Positions 1-8,849 of a DNA stretch of 64,000 bases are shown in pieces. The notes beneath the pieces were generated by a model that worked only from the letters and a program-made list of their open reading frames with translations, had not been told where the DNA came from and did no database searches. Every line of letters begins with the position of its first letter. Position 1 is the stretch's first letter. The translations under genes were made by a program, and so were the position numbers. This DNA comes from an uncultured Paracoccus sp. Its GTDB lineage: Bacteria > Pseudomonadota > Alphaproteobacteria > Rhodobacterales > Rhodobacteraceae. The DNA is taken from assembly GCF_947496875.1 (NCBI RefSeq), contig NZ_CANMEH010000006.1, forward strand, positions 140,680 through 204,679, written 5' to 3'.

Positions 1-1
1 C

Positions 2-88
2 GAACGCGCCGCCATCAAGCGGCGGATCAATATCCTGCTGGGGTCGGCGCTGGTCGAGGAAAAGCACCATCCCGTGCAGGCAGGTTGA
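2..88 (+). CDS. C-terminal end of an unidentified protein (5' truncated)
   Basis: An open frame enters from the left edge and stops with TGA at 86-88. It encodes 28 residues, rich in Arg, Lys and Glu, including a KRRINILLGSALVEE stretch. This is too short to assign to a family. It lies upstream of UDP-glucose dehydrogenase on the same strand with a 93-bp gap, so it may belong to the same polysaccharide locus, but that is only inference. The frame is preferred because it runs to the window edge without a stop and has the same third-position G/C bias as its neighbours. Confidence 0.4.
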   Translation, partial: ERAAIKRRINILLGSALVEEKHHPVQAG

Positions 89-181
89 TCCTGATCGATG
101 CAACTTGACCGGGCTTTGCGTTGACGCAAGCGCCCGAACATGCTGCTGCTCTGCCGTATTCAGAAAAACAGGATTGACGTG

Positions 182-1351
182 ATGAAGATTGCAGTGGCCG
201 GGCTTGGATATGTCGGTACCGCCAATGTCGTCCTTTTGGCGCAGAACCATCAGGTCACCGCGGTCGATCTGAACCCCGACCGCGTTGCGGCGATGGGGCG
301 CCGGGAAAGCCCGATCGAGGACGCGCTGGCGACCGAGTATCTGGCGACCCGGGATCTGGACCTGCGGGCCACCACGGACGGCCCGTCCGCCTATGCCGAT
401 GCCGGGCTGGTGCTGATCGCCACGCCCACCGACTATGACCCGGTCAGCAACCGCTTCAACACCTCGTCGGTGGAGGCGGTAATCCGGCAGGTCCAGCAGG
501 TGAACCCGCAGGCGCTGATCCTGATCCGGTCGACCATCCCGGTCGGATTCGTGGAGCGGATGCGCGCCGAGACCGGTTCGGACCTGATCCTGTTCGCGCC
601 CGAATTCCTGCGCGAGGGGCAGGCGCTGGCCGACAGCCTGGCGCCATCGCGCGTCGTGGTGGGCGACCGGGGCCCCCGCGGCCGGCAGGTGGCGGACCTG
701 CTGTTGCAGGGTGCCACCCGCAAGGATGCGCCCGTGCTGCTGACCGGGCCGACCGAGGCCGAAGCGATCAAGCTGTTCGCCAACACCTATCTCGCCATGC
801 GGGTCGCTTTCTTCAACGAACTGGACAGCTATGCCGAGGCTCGCGGGCTGGTCACCCGGGAAATCATCGACGGGGTGTCGGGCGATCCGCGCATCGGTCG
901 CCACTACAACAACCCCAGCTTCGGCTATGGCGGATACTGCCTGCCCAAGGACACCAAGCAGATGCTGGCCAACTATGACAAGGTGCCGCAGAACCTGATG
1001 GCGGCGATCGTCGACAGTAACCGGACCCGCAAGGATTTCGTTGCCGAACAGATCATCGCCCGCCAGCCCCGTGTGGTCGGGATCTATCGCCTGGCGATGA
1101 AGGCCGGGTCCGACAATTTCCGGCACAGTTCGATCCAGGGCGTGATGAAGCGGATCAAGGCCAAGGGGATCGAGTGCATCGTGTACGAACCGGCGCTCGA
1201 GAAGCCGGACTTCTTCCGCTCTCGCGTCGTCAACGACCTCGACGCCTTCAAGCGCGAGGCCGATGTGATCGTCTCCAACCGCCTCAGTTCCGATCTGTCG
1301 GACGTGGCGGACAAGGTCTACACGCGCGATCTCTCCGGGCGGGACGACTGA
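182..1351 (+). CDS. ugd: UDP-glucose 6-dehydrogenase
   Basis: Oxidises UDP-glucose to UDP-glucuronate with two NAD+, in the cytoplasm. The 389-residue length matches the short enterobacterial Ugd type. The N-terminal Rossmann motif GLGYVG is at residues 7-12, and the catalytic cysteine is Cys253 in the [11 protein letters not shown] motif. The start at 182 puts the initiator directly before the Rossmann strand and has AGGA about ten bases upstream. An in-frame TTG at 140 would add 14 residues with no family match. UDP-glucuronate is the substrate of the decarboxylase at 2280-3338, so the two genes together supply UDP-xylose. The gene is transcribed alone and converges on the leftward operon beyond the next gene. 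Confidence 0.95.
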   Translation: MKIAVAGLGYVGTANVVLLAQNHQVTAVDLNPDRVAAMGRRESPIEDALATEYLATRDLDLRATTDGPSAYADAGLVLIATPTDYDPVSNRFNTSSVEAVIRQVQQVNPQALILIRSTIPVGFVERMRAETGSDLILFAPEFLREGQALADSLAPSRVVVGDRGPRGRQVADLLLQGATRKDAPVLLTGPTEAEAIKLFANTYLAMRVAFFNELDSYAEARGLVTREIIDGVSGDPRIGRHYNNPSFGYGGYCLPKDTKQMLANYDKVPQNLMAAIVDSNRTRKDFVAEQIIARQPRVVGIYRLAMKAGSDNFRHSSIQGVMKRIKAKGIECIVYEPALEKPDFFRSRVVNDLDAFKREADVIVSNRLSSDLSDVADKVYTRDLSGRDD

Positions 1352-1519
1352 CCCCCGAAACGGCTGACGTGCGATCGCCGACGGACGCCGACGTCACCGG
1401 GTCCTGTGATCTTCGGACCGCACCAGTGGCGTCCCGGTGGTTGGATGCGGTGACGAACCGCTCGCCTTCGACGTGAACCGTGCTAGGTTAACGGTCGTGA
1501 CGGGCGCAGGGGGCGGCGC

Positions 1520-2242
1520 ATGGCGATAACGGATGGAGAACCGGCAGGCTCGCACGAGCGGGCCGAGAACGATCTTGTGCTGTCGTTCCTCCGGGTGCGA
1601 CAGGCGATCGGATTGCTGGGCTATTTCCTGCCGGCCGCGCTGCTCGGCTTCGGGATCGTGTTCGCCGATGGCATCCCGGCCAGCATGTCGGCGTCCTACT
1701 ATTCGCCGATGCGCGAAATCTTCGTCGGGACCGTCTGCGCGATTGCCGTGTTCTTGTGGAGCTATGAGGGGTATCGGCCCCGCTCGGGCGAATGGATCAG
1801 CGACCTGGTCACGGCCCGCATTGCGTCCCTGGGGGCGCTGGCGGTTGCCTGGGTGCCGACGATGCCCGACATGCCAGTTGGCTGCACGCTGAGCCAGTGC
1901 GTGCTCGGGTTTTCGCTGGCAAGCACGATCCACTGGCTTGGCGCGGCCGTGTTCTTCGGTGCGCTGGCGGTATTCTGCCTGGTCCTGTTCGTCCGCGGAC
2001 CGGCCACGACCGAGGAAAAGACGGCCAGCAACACTATCTACCGGATCTGCGGCTGGATCATCCTGGCGGCGATGGCGGGAATCGCGGTGGTCCTGTTTGC
2101 TCCCGATCCCGTCAAGCTGCGGCTGCTGCCGCTGCGACCGGTATTCTGGCTGGAGAGCGTGGCGACGGTCGCGTTCGCGACCTCGTGGCTGGTCAAGGGC
2201 GACGCGCTGCGCCCGATGGTGCGGGCGATGGCGCAAGACTGA
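1520..2242 (+). CDS. Multi-pass membrane protein of unknown function
   Basis: This 240-residue protein has a polar N-terminus (about 25 residues) and then roughly six hydrophobic segments, at about 30-50, 72-90, 103-120, 133-158, 178-198 and 210-228. A GC-pair region (VGCTLSQCV, about residues 118-126) sits on the predicted extracytoplasmic side and could form a disulphide. I do not recognise a catalytic motif. The general layout is like small DUF998-type membrane proteins, but the resemblance is weak. A G-rich Shine-Dalgarno region precedes the ATG. It is separated from ugd by 168 bp and converges on the UDP-glucuronate decarboxylase gene, so there is no operon evidence for its role. Confidence 0.7.
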   Translation: MAITDGEPAGSHERAENDLVLSFLRVRQAIGLLGYFLPAALLGFGIVFADGIPASMSASYYSPMREIFVGTVCAIAVFLWSYEGYRPRSGEWISDLVTARIASLGALAVAWVPTMPDMPVGCTLSQCVLGFSLASTIHWLGAAVFFGALAVFCLVLFVRGPATTEEKTASNTIYRICGWIILAAMAGIAVVLFAPDPVKLRLLPLRPVFWLESVATVAFATSWLVKGDALRPMVRAMAQD

Positions 2243-2259
2243 GGGACGGCGCGGATTCG

Positions 2260-2279
2260 CGGGCGCATCCCCGCGCCCG
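2260..2279. terminator. Bidirectional hairpin between convergent genes
   Basis: A perfect 7-bp stem, CGGGCGC (2260-2266) pairing with GCGCCCG (2273-2279), encloses a 6-base loop. It lies directly between the stop of the membrane protein (2242) and the stop of the decarboxylase gene on the other strand (2280). There is no T-run on either side, so intrinsic termination is plausible but not proven. Confidence 0.45.
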
Positions 2280-3338
2280 TCAGGTCCGGCCTTGCCCCAT
2301 TTCCGTGACACCCGCGCCGATCTCCTCCTCGAACCAGGCATAGGTCGCGGCCAGACCCTCGGGCAGCGACACGACCGGGTGCCAGCCCAGCAGCGACACG
2401 GCGCGGGTGATGTCCGGCTGGCGCCGGCGCGGATCGTCCACCGGCAGGGGGTGATGGACCACCCGCGCCCGCGACCCCGACAGGGCCAAGACTTGGTCTA
2501 GCAGCTCGTTCACCGTCATCTCGACCGGGTTGCCCAGGTTGACCGGCTCCATCCCCTCGAATTCCGCCTCCATCAGGGCCATCAGCCCCGCGACCAGATC
2601 CGAGACGTAGCAGAAGCTGCGGGTCTGGCTGCCGTCGCCATAGATCGTCAGTTCGTCGCCCCGCAGCGCCTGGCAGATCAGGTTCGACACCACGCGACCG
2701 TCTGCCGGGTCCATGTTCGGTCCGTAGGTGTTGAAGATGCGGGCCACCCGCACCTCGGCCCGGCCGGCGCGGGCGTAGTCGAAGGTCAGGCTTTCGGCCG
2801 CGCGCTTGCCTTCGTCGTAGCAGGCGCGGGGGCCCGTGCAGCTGACGCTGCCCCGGTAACCTTCGGCCTGCGGATGGATCTCCGGATCGCCATAGACCTC
2901 GGAGGTCGAGGTCAGCAGGAACCTTGCCCCGGCCGCCTCGGCCAGCCGCAGCAGATGGTTCGTGCCCACGACATTGGTCAGCATCGTGTGTTCGGGATCG
3001 CGCTGATACAGCGGCGGCGACGCCGCGCAGGCAAGATTGTAGACGCGGGCGATGCGTGGCGCGTCGCCCAGCAGGTCCGGCGGCAGCGGATTGACAATAT
3101 CCCAATGCAGGAAATCGAACCTGGGATGCCCCTGCAGGGCATGCAGGTTGGATGGGCGGGCGGTCTGCATGTTGTCGATGCACAGGACCGCATCGCCCCG
3201 GTCCAGCAGCGCGCGGCACAGATGCGATCCGATGAAGCCTGCGCCGCCGGCAACGACCGTCAGGCGGCCGGTGTCCCGCGCCCGCCGATCCGTGTCCCGC
3301 CGTACCGGCAGCGGGGTGATCCGCCTTGACGTGGTCAT
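2280..3338 (-). CDS. UDP-glucuronate decarboxylase-like epimerase (UDP-xylose synthase family)
   Basis: Extended SDR enzyme of 352 residues, predicted to convert UDP-glucuronate to UDP-xylose using bound NAD+. The NAD-binding GGAGFIG is at residues 31-37. The UXS-type LAC(A/P)ASPPxYQxDP segment is at about 102-115, the TSTSEVYGD block is at 143-151, and the catalytic Tyr-Lys pair lies in YDEGKR at 174-179. YDEGKR is characteristic of UDP-glucuronate decarboxylases rather than 4-epimerases. It is the last gene of the seven-gene leftward operon, and its ATG overlaps the stop of the upstream glycosyltransferase by 4 bp. Ugd at 182-1351 makes its substrate. A related NDP-hexuronate epimerase is the main alternative. 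Confidence 0.88.
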   Translation of the reverse strand: MTTSRRITPLPVRRDTDRRARDTGRLTVVAGGAGFIGSHLCRALLDRGDAVLCIDNMQTARPSNLHALQGHPRFDFLHWDIVNPLPPDLLGDAPRIARVYNLACAASPPLYQRDPEHTMLTNVVGTNHLLRLAEAAGARFLLTSTSEVYGDPEIHPQAEGYRGSVSCTGPRACYDEGKRAAESLTFDYARAGRAEVRVARIFNTYGPNMDPADGRVVSNLICQALRGDELTIYGDGSQTRSFCYVSDLVAGLMALMEAEFEGMEPVNLGNPVEMTVNELLDQVLALSGSRARVVHHPLPVDDPRRRQPDITRAVSLLGWHPVVSLPEGLAATYAWFEEEIGAGVTEMGQGRT

Positions 3339-4447
3339 CGCGCGTCTCCCCTTGCCAGTTGCCGGGCGCTTGCTTGTGCTGACGTGGCGCCCACCGAGGG
3401 CCGATCGGCGGCTTCGTGCAGGTAAGCCTCCAGCTCCGCGGCCCGGTGATCGGCGGAATGTGCCGCCTCGATCCGTGCGCGCGCGGCGCGGCCCATCGGC
3501 GCCGCGTCGCCATCCAGTGCCGCAAGGACATCATCGGCGGTATCGGCCAGAACGATCTCTCGCCCCGGCGCGAACAGCGTGTCGATCCCGTCCCAGCGGT
3601 CGGAGATGATCGGGGTGGCGCAGGCGGCCGCCTCGAACAGCCGGACCGACGGCGACCAGCCGGCGCGGATCATGTCGGCACGGGTAACGTTCAGGGTGAA
3701 GCGGCTGGCGGAATAGAACGCTGCGTGATCGGCGGGCGGGCAATGGTCGATCCGCTCGACATTCGCGGGCCAGCCGATGCTGGCCGGGTATTGCGGGCCG
3801 GCCACGACGAAGCGCAGGTCGGGTCTGCGCCGCGCCGGTTCCAGCAGCAGCCGGTCCAGCGTCTGCTGGCGGTCGTCGCTGTAGGTGCCCAGATAGGACA
3901 GATCCCAGCGCAGCGGCACGTCGCGTGGACCGTACAGGTCCAGATCGACCGAACAGTACAGCGCCCGTGCCGCAACCGCGCCAAAGCGCGCCTCGATCTG
4001 GCGCAGCGTCGGGCCGCCGGTGAATGACAGGTAAAGGTCGAAATGCGGGATCACGTCCGGCGACAGATACGCGAAATCGCCGCGCTCCAGCTTGGCCAGC
4101 GTCACCGGGGTGTCGATGTCGTAGAACGCGGTGGCGCCGCGGGCCCAGCCTTGCACGCGGCGGGCGACCTCGACGCCGTCGGGCACGTAGGAGCCGATCA
4201 TGACCGCGTCGGCGGCCGCGATCTGCGGGCGCCAGCGCTCCAGATCCGCCAGGTCCGCATAGAAGGCCAGCCGGCACCAGTCGGGATCGACCAGATCGCG
4301 CTGGCTGGCGTACCAGGGCACGTCACGTTCGAGAAACAGCACCCCGTGGCCGCGGCGCGCGAAGGACTTGAGCAGCGCCCGAAACGTCGTCGCATGGCCG
4401 TTCCCCCAGGACGAGGACAGGCTGAGACCAAGCACCACCAGCTTCAT
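3335..4447 (-). CDS. CgeB-like glycosyltransferase (copy 1)
   Basis: This 370-residue protein resembles the CgeB / Glyco_trans_1_2 group of GT-B glycosyltransferases. The N-terminus (MKLVVLGLSLSSSWGNGHA) is the typical first Rossmann strand and acceptor loop. The C-terminal domain holds the family block near residue 295, with NVTRADMIRAGWSPS followed by RLFEAAACATPIISD and a WDGID stretch, where the nucleotide-sugar donor binds. It shares the start style, length and C-terminal block with the two genes upstream, so the three are probably ancient duplicates. Both ends overlap the neighbouring genes by 4 bp, implying translational coupling. Donor and acceptor are unknown; UDP-xylose is a reasonable donor because the gene is adjacent to the UDP-xylose synthase. 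Confidence 0.82.
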   Translation of the reverse strand: MKLVVLGLSLSSSWGNGHATTFRALLKSFARRGHGVLFLERDVPWYASQRDLVDPDWCRLAFYADLADLERWRPQIAAADAVMIGSYVPDGVEVARRVQGWARGATAFYDIDTPVTLAKLERGDFAYLSPDVIPHFDLYLSFTGGPTLRQIEARFGAVAARALYCSVDLDLYGPRDVPLRWDLSYLGTYSDDRQQTLDRLLLEPARRRPDLRFVVAGPQYPASIGWPANVERIDHCPPADHAAFYSASRFTLNVTRADMIRAGWSPSVRLFEAAACATPIISDRWDGIDTLFAPGREIVLADTADDVLAALDGDAAPMGRAARARIEAAHSADHRAAELEAYLHEAADRPSVGATSAQASARQLARGDAR

Positions 4448-5526
4448 GCCTGCACCCCGCGCGACTGGGCCCTGAACAGCGCATCGACCTGCGCGCCGCG
4501 CAGGGCATAGGTATGTTCCGTCTTGACCCGCGCCAGCGCGGCCTGGCCGATCGCCTGCGCGCGCTCCGGCGTCAGCGCCCCGAGGTGGTCGGCCACGTCC
4601 TGCCCGTCGCGCGCGACCAAGACCTCCTCGCCAGGGGTCAGGAACAGCTCGATCCCCTCCCACGCGTCGGTGATCAGGCAGGCGGCGGCCCCGGCGGCCT
4701 CGAACACGCGGGTCGCGGGCGAAAAGCCGACATGGGCCATGCTGTCCCGTGCGACGTTCAGAACCGCCAAGGGCGTGCTGTTGAAGGCGTTGTGTTCGGC
4801 GGTGTAGACATGCCCCAGATGCCGGACGTTGCCGGGCATCTGCTTCGTTTCCCAGCCATTGCCGCCGATCAGGAACTGCCGGTCCGCCAGCAGCGCCGCG
4901 GGCCTCAGGAAGAACTCTTCGACCCGCGCCTCGCGATCGGGCAGGCGATTGCCCAGGAACGCCAGATCGGCGGCAAAGCGGGGATCCGGCGGAACCGGAT
5001 GGTGGGTGCTGGCGTCCAGCGCGTTGTAGACCGGCTCGCAGTGGCGGGCGCCGAATGCCGTGTAGGCCTCGACCACCGGCGGGCCGCCCCCGTAGGTCAG
5101 CACCATGTCCAGGTCCGGCAGGGCCTGACGGACCGGATGATCGGGCGCGCTGCGCATCTCGTCCAGCGTGGCCGCGGCGTCCACGTCCCAGAAGACCTTG
5201 AGCGCATCGGGACGGGCGCCGGCGATGGCGCCTTCCAGCAGCTCGCGGTCGAAGATCCCGACGCCGTTTGCCTTGACCACGATGTCCGCGTCCGCCGCCT
5301 CGGCCAGCACGCCCCGCATCGCCGCCTCGGTCGCCGGATAGACGACCGATCGGCACCAGTCGGGCGGGTCGATGTCGCGATGCTTCTGCCGGTCGAAGGC
5401 GTCGGGTTCGTAGAAGGTGATGTCATGGCCGCGCCGGGCCAGTTCGCCCAGGATGCCGCGGTAATAGGTGGCCGCGCCGTTCCAGTAGGACGACACCAGA
5501 CTGGACCCGTAGAATGCGATCTTCAT
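4444..5526 (-). CDS. CgeB-like glycosyltransferase (copy 2)
   Basis: A 360-residue GT-B enzyme paralogous to its two neighbours. It begins MKIAFYGSSLVSSYWNGAA, a first beta strand with an S-x-W-N-G loop shared with copies 1 and 3 (SSSWGNG, QSCWNHG). The donor-binding block NVARDSMAHVGFSPATRVFEAAGAA... occupies about residues 272-295 and is followed by ITDAWEGIELF. A mid-protein YGGGPPVV motif resembles FTGGPT of copy 1, suggesting these two are the closest pair. It overlaps both neighbours by 4 bp. Predicted to be cytoplasmic or membrane-peripheral. The sugar and acceptor cannot be read from sequence. Confidence 0.8.
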   Translation of the reverse strand: MKIAFYGSSLVSSYWNGAATYYRGILGELARRGHDITFYEPDAFDRQKHRDIDPPDWCRSVVYPATEAAMRGVLAEAADADIVVKANGVGIFDRELLEGAIAGARPDALKVFWDVDAAATLDEMRSAPDHPVRQALPDLDMVLTYGGGPPVVEAYTAFGARHCEPVYNALDASTHHPVPPDPRFAADLAFLGNRLPDREARVEEFFLRPAALLADRQFLIGGNGWETKQMPGNVRHLGHVYTAEHNAFNSTPLAVLNVARDSMAHVGFSPATRVFEAAGAAACLITDAWEGIELFLTPGEEVLVARDGQDVADHLGALTPERAQAIGQAALARVKTEHTYALRGAQVDALFRAQSRGVQA

Positions 5527-6635
5527 GCCGCCGACTCCTTGGTATCCTGCAGCCCCAGCGTTGCCGCGACCTGCAGGAGTTCCCTGGCGCGATGCGCGCA
5601 GGTGTGACGGGTGCGGACCGTATCCAGGCCGCTGGCGACCAGGGCTGCCCGCAGATCCGGATCGGCAGCAACGGCGCGCAGATGGGCCGTCATCTGCTCG
5701 CCGTCGGCGGCGAACAGGAAATCCTGCCCGGGCCGGAACAGGCCCTCGCTGTCCTGCCAGGGGGCCGACACCAGCGGGATGCCGCAGGCCAGCGCCTCGA
5801 ACACCCGGATGGTGGGAATGCCGGGCAGCAGCGTCTTGTAGAACCGCCGCGGGACATGCACGGTGGCGAGATGCCGGGCGAAGATTTCGGGCGCAGCGGC
5901 ATTCGGCGCCCAGCCGTGATAGCGCACGCCGTAGCGCTGCAGCGTGGCCAGCGCCTCGGTGGGATAGCGGACCCCGTGGATGTCCAGCGGCAGGCCGGCA
6001 TCGCGGACCGGGCGGAACAGGAACTCCTCCAGCTCGACAGTCCGTTCGCCGTCCCCCCAGTTGCCGATCCAGACCAGCCCGTCGCGCCGGGGATCGTCGG
6101 CCGGGGGCCGGAACAGCCGCGTGTCGGCGGCCTCGTGCCAGACCCACACGCGGTCCCCCCAGCCCCAGCGGCGATAGACGCGGGCCAGCGTCTCGCCAAA
6201 GGCCAGCACGCCGTCGAAGCCGGACAGGTCGAAGGCGCGGATCGCATCCGGGTCGCTGACGGCACGGTGGTGGGTGTCATGGAACAGCAGCCTGAAGGTC
6301 GCGCCTGCACCGCGCGCCGCGCCCAGCCGGGCGGCCAAGCCGGGGTCGTTCCATTCGTGCACGATGACCAGATTCGCGTCCCCGGCCAGTTCCACGGGGT
6401 CGGCGTCGGGTTCGTAGACGTCGACCGTCAGTTCCGGGTAATGCGTCCGAAACGCCGTCAGCCCGGCCTCGCCGTGATCCCGCAGCAGGTTCTCCAGGCT
6501 CCACGACCCCTTCGGTTCCAGCGCACGGACGTCATGACCCAGCGCCGCCAGTTCCCGCAGGACGCCGCGCAGGAAATGCGCGTTCCCGTGGTTCCAGCAG
6601 GACTGCAGCGAGTGGGTGAAATAGGTGATCTTCAT
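5523..6635 (-). CDS. CgeB-like glycosyltransferase (copy 3)
   Basis: A 370-residue GT-B protein with the same architecture as the two genes downstream, though more diverged. It starts MKITYFTHSLQSCWNHGNA. The C-terminal block reads VHVPRRFYKTLLPGIPTIRV and then FEALACGIPLVSAPW, ending in FRPGQDFLFA, which matches the Glyco_trans_1_2 donor site. HDTHHRAVSDP and VWHEAADTRLF in the middle are typical of this family in exopolysaccharide loci. The ATG at 6635 is preferred over an upstream in-frame start because it gives the same N-terminus as the paralogues. It starts 10 bp after the upstream GT4 gene stops, so the operon is continuous. Confidence 0.8.
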   Translation of the reverse strand: MKITYFTHSLQSCWNHGNAHFLRGVLRELAALGHDVRALEPKGSWSLENLLRDHGEAGLTAFRTHYPELTVDVYEPDADPVELAGDANLVIVHEWNDPGLAARLGAARGAGATFRLLFHDTHHRAVSDPDAIRAFDLSGFDGVLAFGETLARVYRRWGWGDRVWVWHEAADTRLFRPPADDPRRDGLVWIGNWGDGERTVELEEFLFRPVRDAGLPLDIHGVRYPTEALATLQRYGVRYHGWAPNAAAPEIFARHLATVHVPRRFYKTLLPGIPTIRVFEALACGIPLVSAPWQDSEGLFRPGQDFLFAADGEQMTAHLRAVAADPDLRAALVASGLDTVRTRHTCAHRARELLQVAATLGLQDTKESAA

Positions 6636-6645
6636 GGGGTTCCCG

Positions 6646-7737
6646 TCATGCCGCGCGGGTGCCGGCGGCGCGCGCATCGGCGTAGATCGCCGTCATCGCG
6701 GCGGCCATCGCGGCAGGCGTGTAGCGGGCAGCCCGAGCGCGCGCGGCCTGACCCCGGGCTTCGCGCGCTGCGGAATCGGCCAGCAGCCCGGTGATGGCCG
6801 CGGCAAATGCGTCCGGATCGTCCGGGTTCCCAAACAGCGCGGCACCGTCCCACAGTTCCCGGAAGGTGGCGATGTCCGACAGCACCAGCGGGCAGCCCGC
6901 CTGCGCCGCTTCCAGCACGGCCAGGCCGAACGGTTCGAACCGGGCGGCGCTGACGAAGACGGGGCGCCGCGCCAGCCAGCCGGCGAGATCGGCGGCCGGC
7001 AGCGGACCGGTCAGCCGCAAGTGTTCGGCCCTGACGACCGCACCATGCGGGGCCCGGGTTGCCCCGATCGCCACGAAGGGCGCGTCGATTCGCGCGGCCA
7101 CCTGGTCCAGCACGGACGTGTTCTTGACCTCGTCCCACAGGCGGCCGGCCGTCAGCGCACCCGCAAGCGGCACCGCGTCCCGCGGCTGCGGCAGCGGCAG
7201 GGGCGTCCGGCCGTTGTGCACGGCAACCGGGCGGACGGGCAGGGCATAGCGGCGGGCGATCTCGTCGGCATAGGCGCGGGTGGGTGCGACGACGCGATCG
7301 GCGACGCGCAGGCCGCGCCCGACCAGCTCCGGCAACCAGCCCAGCGCCGGATCGACGGGCCCCTTGCCGGCGGCGTCCCACCATGTGCCCAGGCAGCCGT
7401 GGTTCATCGCCACCACGGGGGTGGCAAACCCGCCGCCCGCGGCCAGGGCGGGGGTGTTCAGATGCACCACCTCGGCGCCGATGTCGGCGGCCAGGCGGGC
7501 GACGGCGCGGCCAGCATCCAGCACCGGGCCGGGACCCTCGGCCAGCCAGTCCAGCGGCAGCCCGGTTTCGACCAGCCGCAGCCCCGGCACCCGAGCGGCC
7601 GCCGCGCGCTGGTCCGCGTCGGGCGAGGGCCCCAGCAGCGCCAGCGTGACCTGAACACCGTCGAGCGCGCCGGCGAGTTCCAGCGCATACTGCCAGACTC
7701 CGCCCACCGCGTCCGAGGTCATCAGCACCCGCGTCAC
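6646..7737 (-). CDS. Glycosyltransferase family 4 protein
   Basis: This 363-residue GT-B enzyme has an N-terminal Rossmann domain opening with RVLMTSDAVGGVWQYALEL, the GGVW loop of GT4. The C-terminal donor domain carries the E-x7-E motif in EPFGLAVLEA (about residue 278). A short AMNHGCLGTWW segment near 113 lies at the interdomain cleft. The GTG at 7737 overlaps the upstream stop codon as GTGA, which fits the overlap pattern of this operon; an ATG six codons later is the alternative. It is the only non-CgeB transferase here and may add the first or a branching sugar. The product is unknown. Confidence 0.83.
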   Translation of the reverse strand: MTRVLMTSDAVGGVWQYALELAGALDGVQVTLALLGPSPDADQRAAAARVPGLRLVETGLPLDWLAEGPGPVLDAGRAVARLAADIGAEVVHLNTPALAAGGGFATPVVAMNHGCLGTWWDAAGKGPVDPALGWLPELVGRGLRVADRVVAPTRAYADEIARRYALPVRPVAVHNGRTPLPLPQPRDAVPLAGALTAGRLWDEVKNTSVLDQVAARIDAPFVAIGATRAPHGAVVRAEHLRLTGPLPAADLAGWLARRPVFVSAARFEPFGLAVLEAAQAGCPLVLSDIATFRELWDGAALFGNPDDPDAFAAAITGLLADSAAREARGQAARARAARYTPAAMAAAMTAIYADARAAGTRAA

Positions 7738-8849
7738 GCCGACTGGGCCAGCCGGGGCCTGCGGTCGACCGGCAGGGCGATCCCGCCCTCGGCCGCGAGC
7801 CATTGCGCCAGACGCGCCACGCCGTCCTGCCAGGGAACCTTGGGCCCAAGCCCCAGCGCCGCGTCGGCCGCCCGGGTGTCGGCCACGAAATAGCGCTGGT
7901 CGCCGGCCCGCCAGTCGGCAAACCCGATATCCACGGGTCGGCCGATGATCTGGCCGACGAAATCCAGCAACTGCCGCAGGCTGACGGCGTTCTGCGGCCC
8001 GCCGCCCAGGTTGAACGCGCGCCCCGAAACGCTGTCGATGTGCCGCCAGGCGGCAAGATAGGTCTCGACAGCGTTCGAGACGTCCAGGATGTCCCTAACC
8101 TGACAGCCGTCGCCGAACAGGGTGATCGGCTGACCCTTCAGCGCCCGGATCAGGAAATGCGCGACCCAGCCCTGATCCTCGGTGCCCATCTGGCGCTGGC
8201 CATAGATGCAGCTCATCCGCAGCACGGCGGTGGGGATGTCGTAGCTGCGGGCATAGTCCAGCACGTACTGGTCGGCGGCCCCCTTGGAACAGCCATAGGG
8301 CGTGTGGAAATCCAGCGGACGGCTTTCCCCGATGCCATGCGCGCGCACCCGGGGATCGGTTGGGCGATAGGCGTCGCCTTCAAGGGCGAAGTCCAGATCG
8401 GCCAGATCCCCATAGACCTTGTTGGTCGAGGCAAGGATCAGCGGCGTGCGTCCGTCGCCGGTGCGCAGCGCCTCCAGCAGGTTGACGGTCCCGATCAGGT
8501 TCACGGCCAGGTCGGCCACCGGGTCCACGAGGCTGGTGGTCACGGCCACCTGCGCGGCCAGGTGGAACACCACCTTGGCACCCGACGCCGCGTCGGCCAG
8601 CCGGTCGGCATCGCGGATGTCGGCGTGCAGGTGCCGGATCAGGTCGCCGTGGCGGGTCTGCAGCCATGCCAGGTTGCGTTCAACGCCGGCCCGGCTCATC
8701 GCATCATAGACGATGACCTGGTGCCCGTCCCTCGCCAGCCGGTCGGCCAGGTTCGATCCGATGAACCCGGCGCCCCCGGTGACCAGCACCGGTCGCGGAT
8801 CGGCCGCCGGGTCGGTGCGGTCCCCTGACGCTTGCCCGGTCCCGCTCAC
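7734..8849 (-). CDS. NAD-dependent NDP-sugar epimerase, CDP-paratose 2-epimerase-like
   Basis: Extended SDR protein of 371 residues. GGAGFIGSN (about 25-33) binds NAD. ASTNKVYGD (about 140-148) and the catalytic YGCSKGAADQYVLDY (about 185-199) follow. The blocks RPLDFHTPYGCSKG, RMSCIYG and GTEDQGWVAHF are hallmarks of the CDP-paratose/CDP-tyvelose 2-epimerase (TyvE/RfbE) group. Its actual substrate is uncertain, because no CDP-glucose or CDP-paratose biosynthetic genes are in the window; family members also act on other NDP-sugars. It overlaps the genes on both sides by 4 bp, so it is cotranscribed with the glycosyltransferases and probably prepares one of their donors. Confidence 0.83.
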   Translation of the reverse strand: MSGTGQASGDRTDPAADPRPVLVTGGAGFIGSNLADRLARDGHQVIVYDAMSRAGVERNLAWLQTRHGDLIRHLHADIRDADRLADAASGAKVVFHLAAQVAVTTSLVDPVADLAVNLIGTVNLLEALRTGDGRTPLILASTNKVYGDLADLDFALEGDAYRPTDPRVRAHGIGESRPLDFHTPYGCSKGAADQYVLDYARSYDIPTAVLRMSCIYGQRQMGTEDQGWVAHFLIRALKGQPITLFGDGCQVRDILDVSNAVETYLAAWRHIDSVSGRAFNLGGGPQNAVSLRQLLDFVGQIIGRPVDIGFADWRAGDQRYFVADTRAADAALGLGPKVPWQDGVARLAQWLAAEGGIALPVDRRPRLAQSA

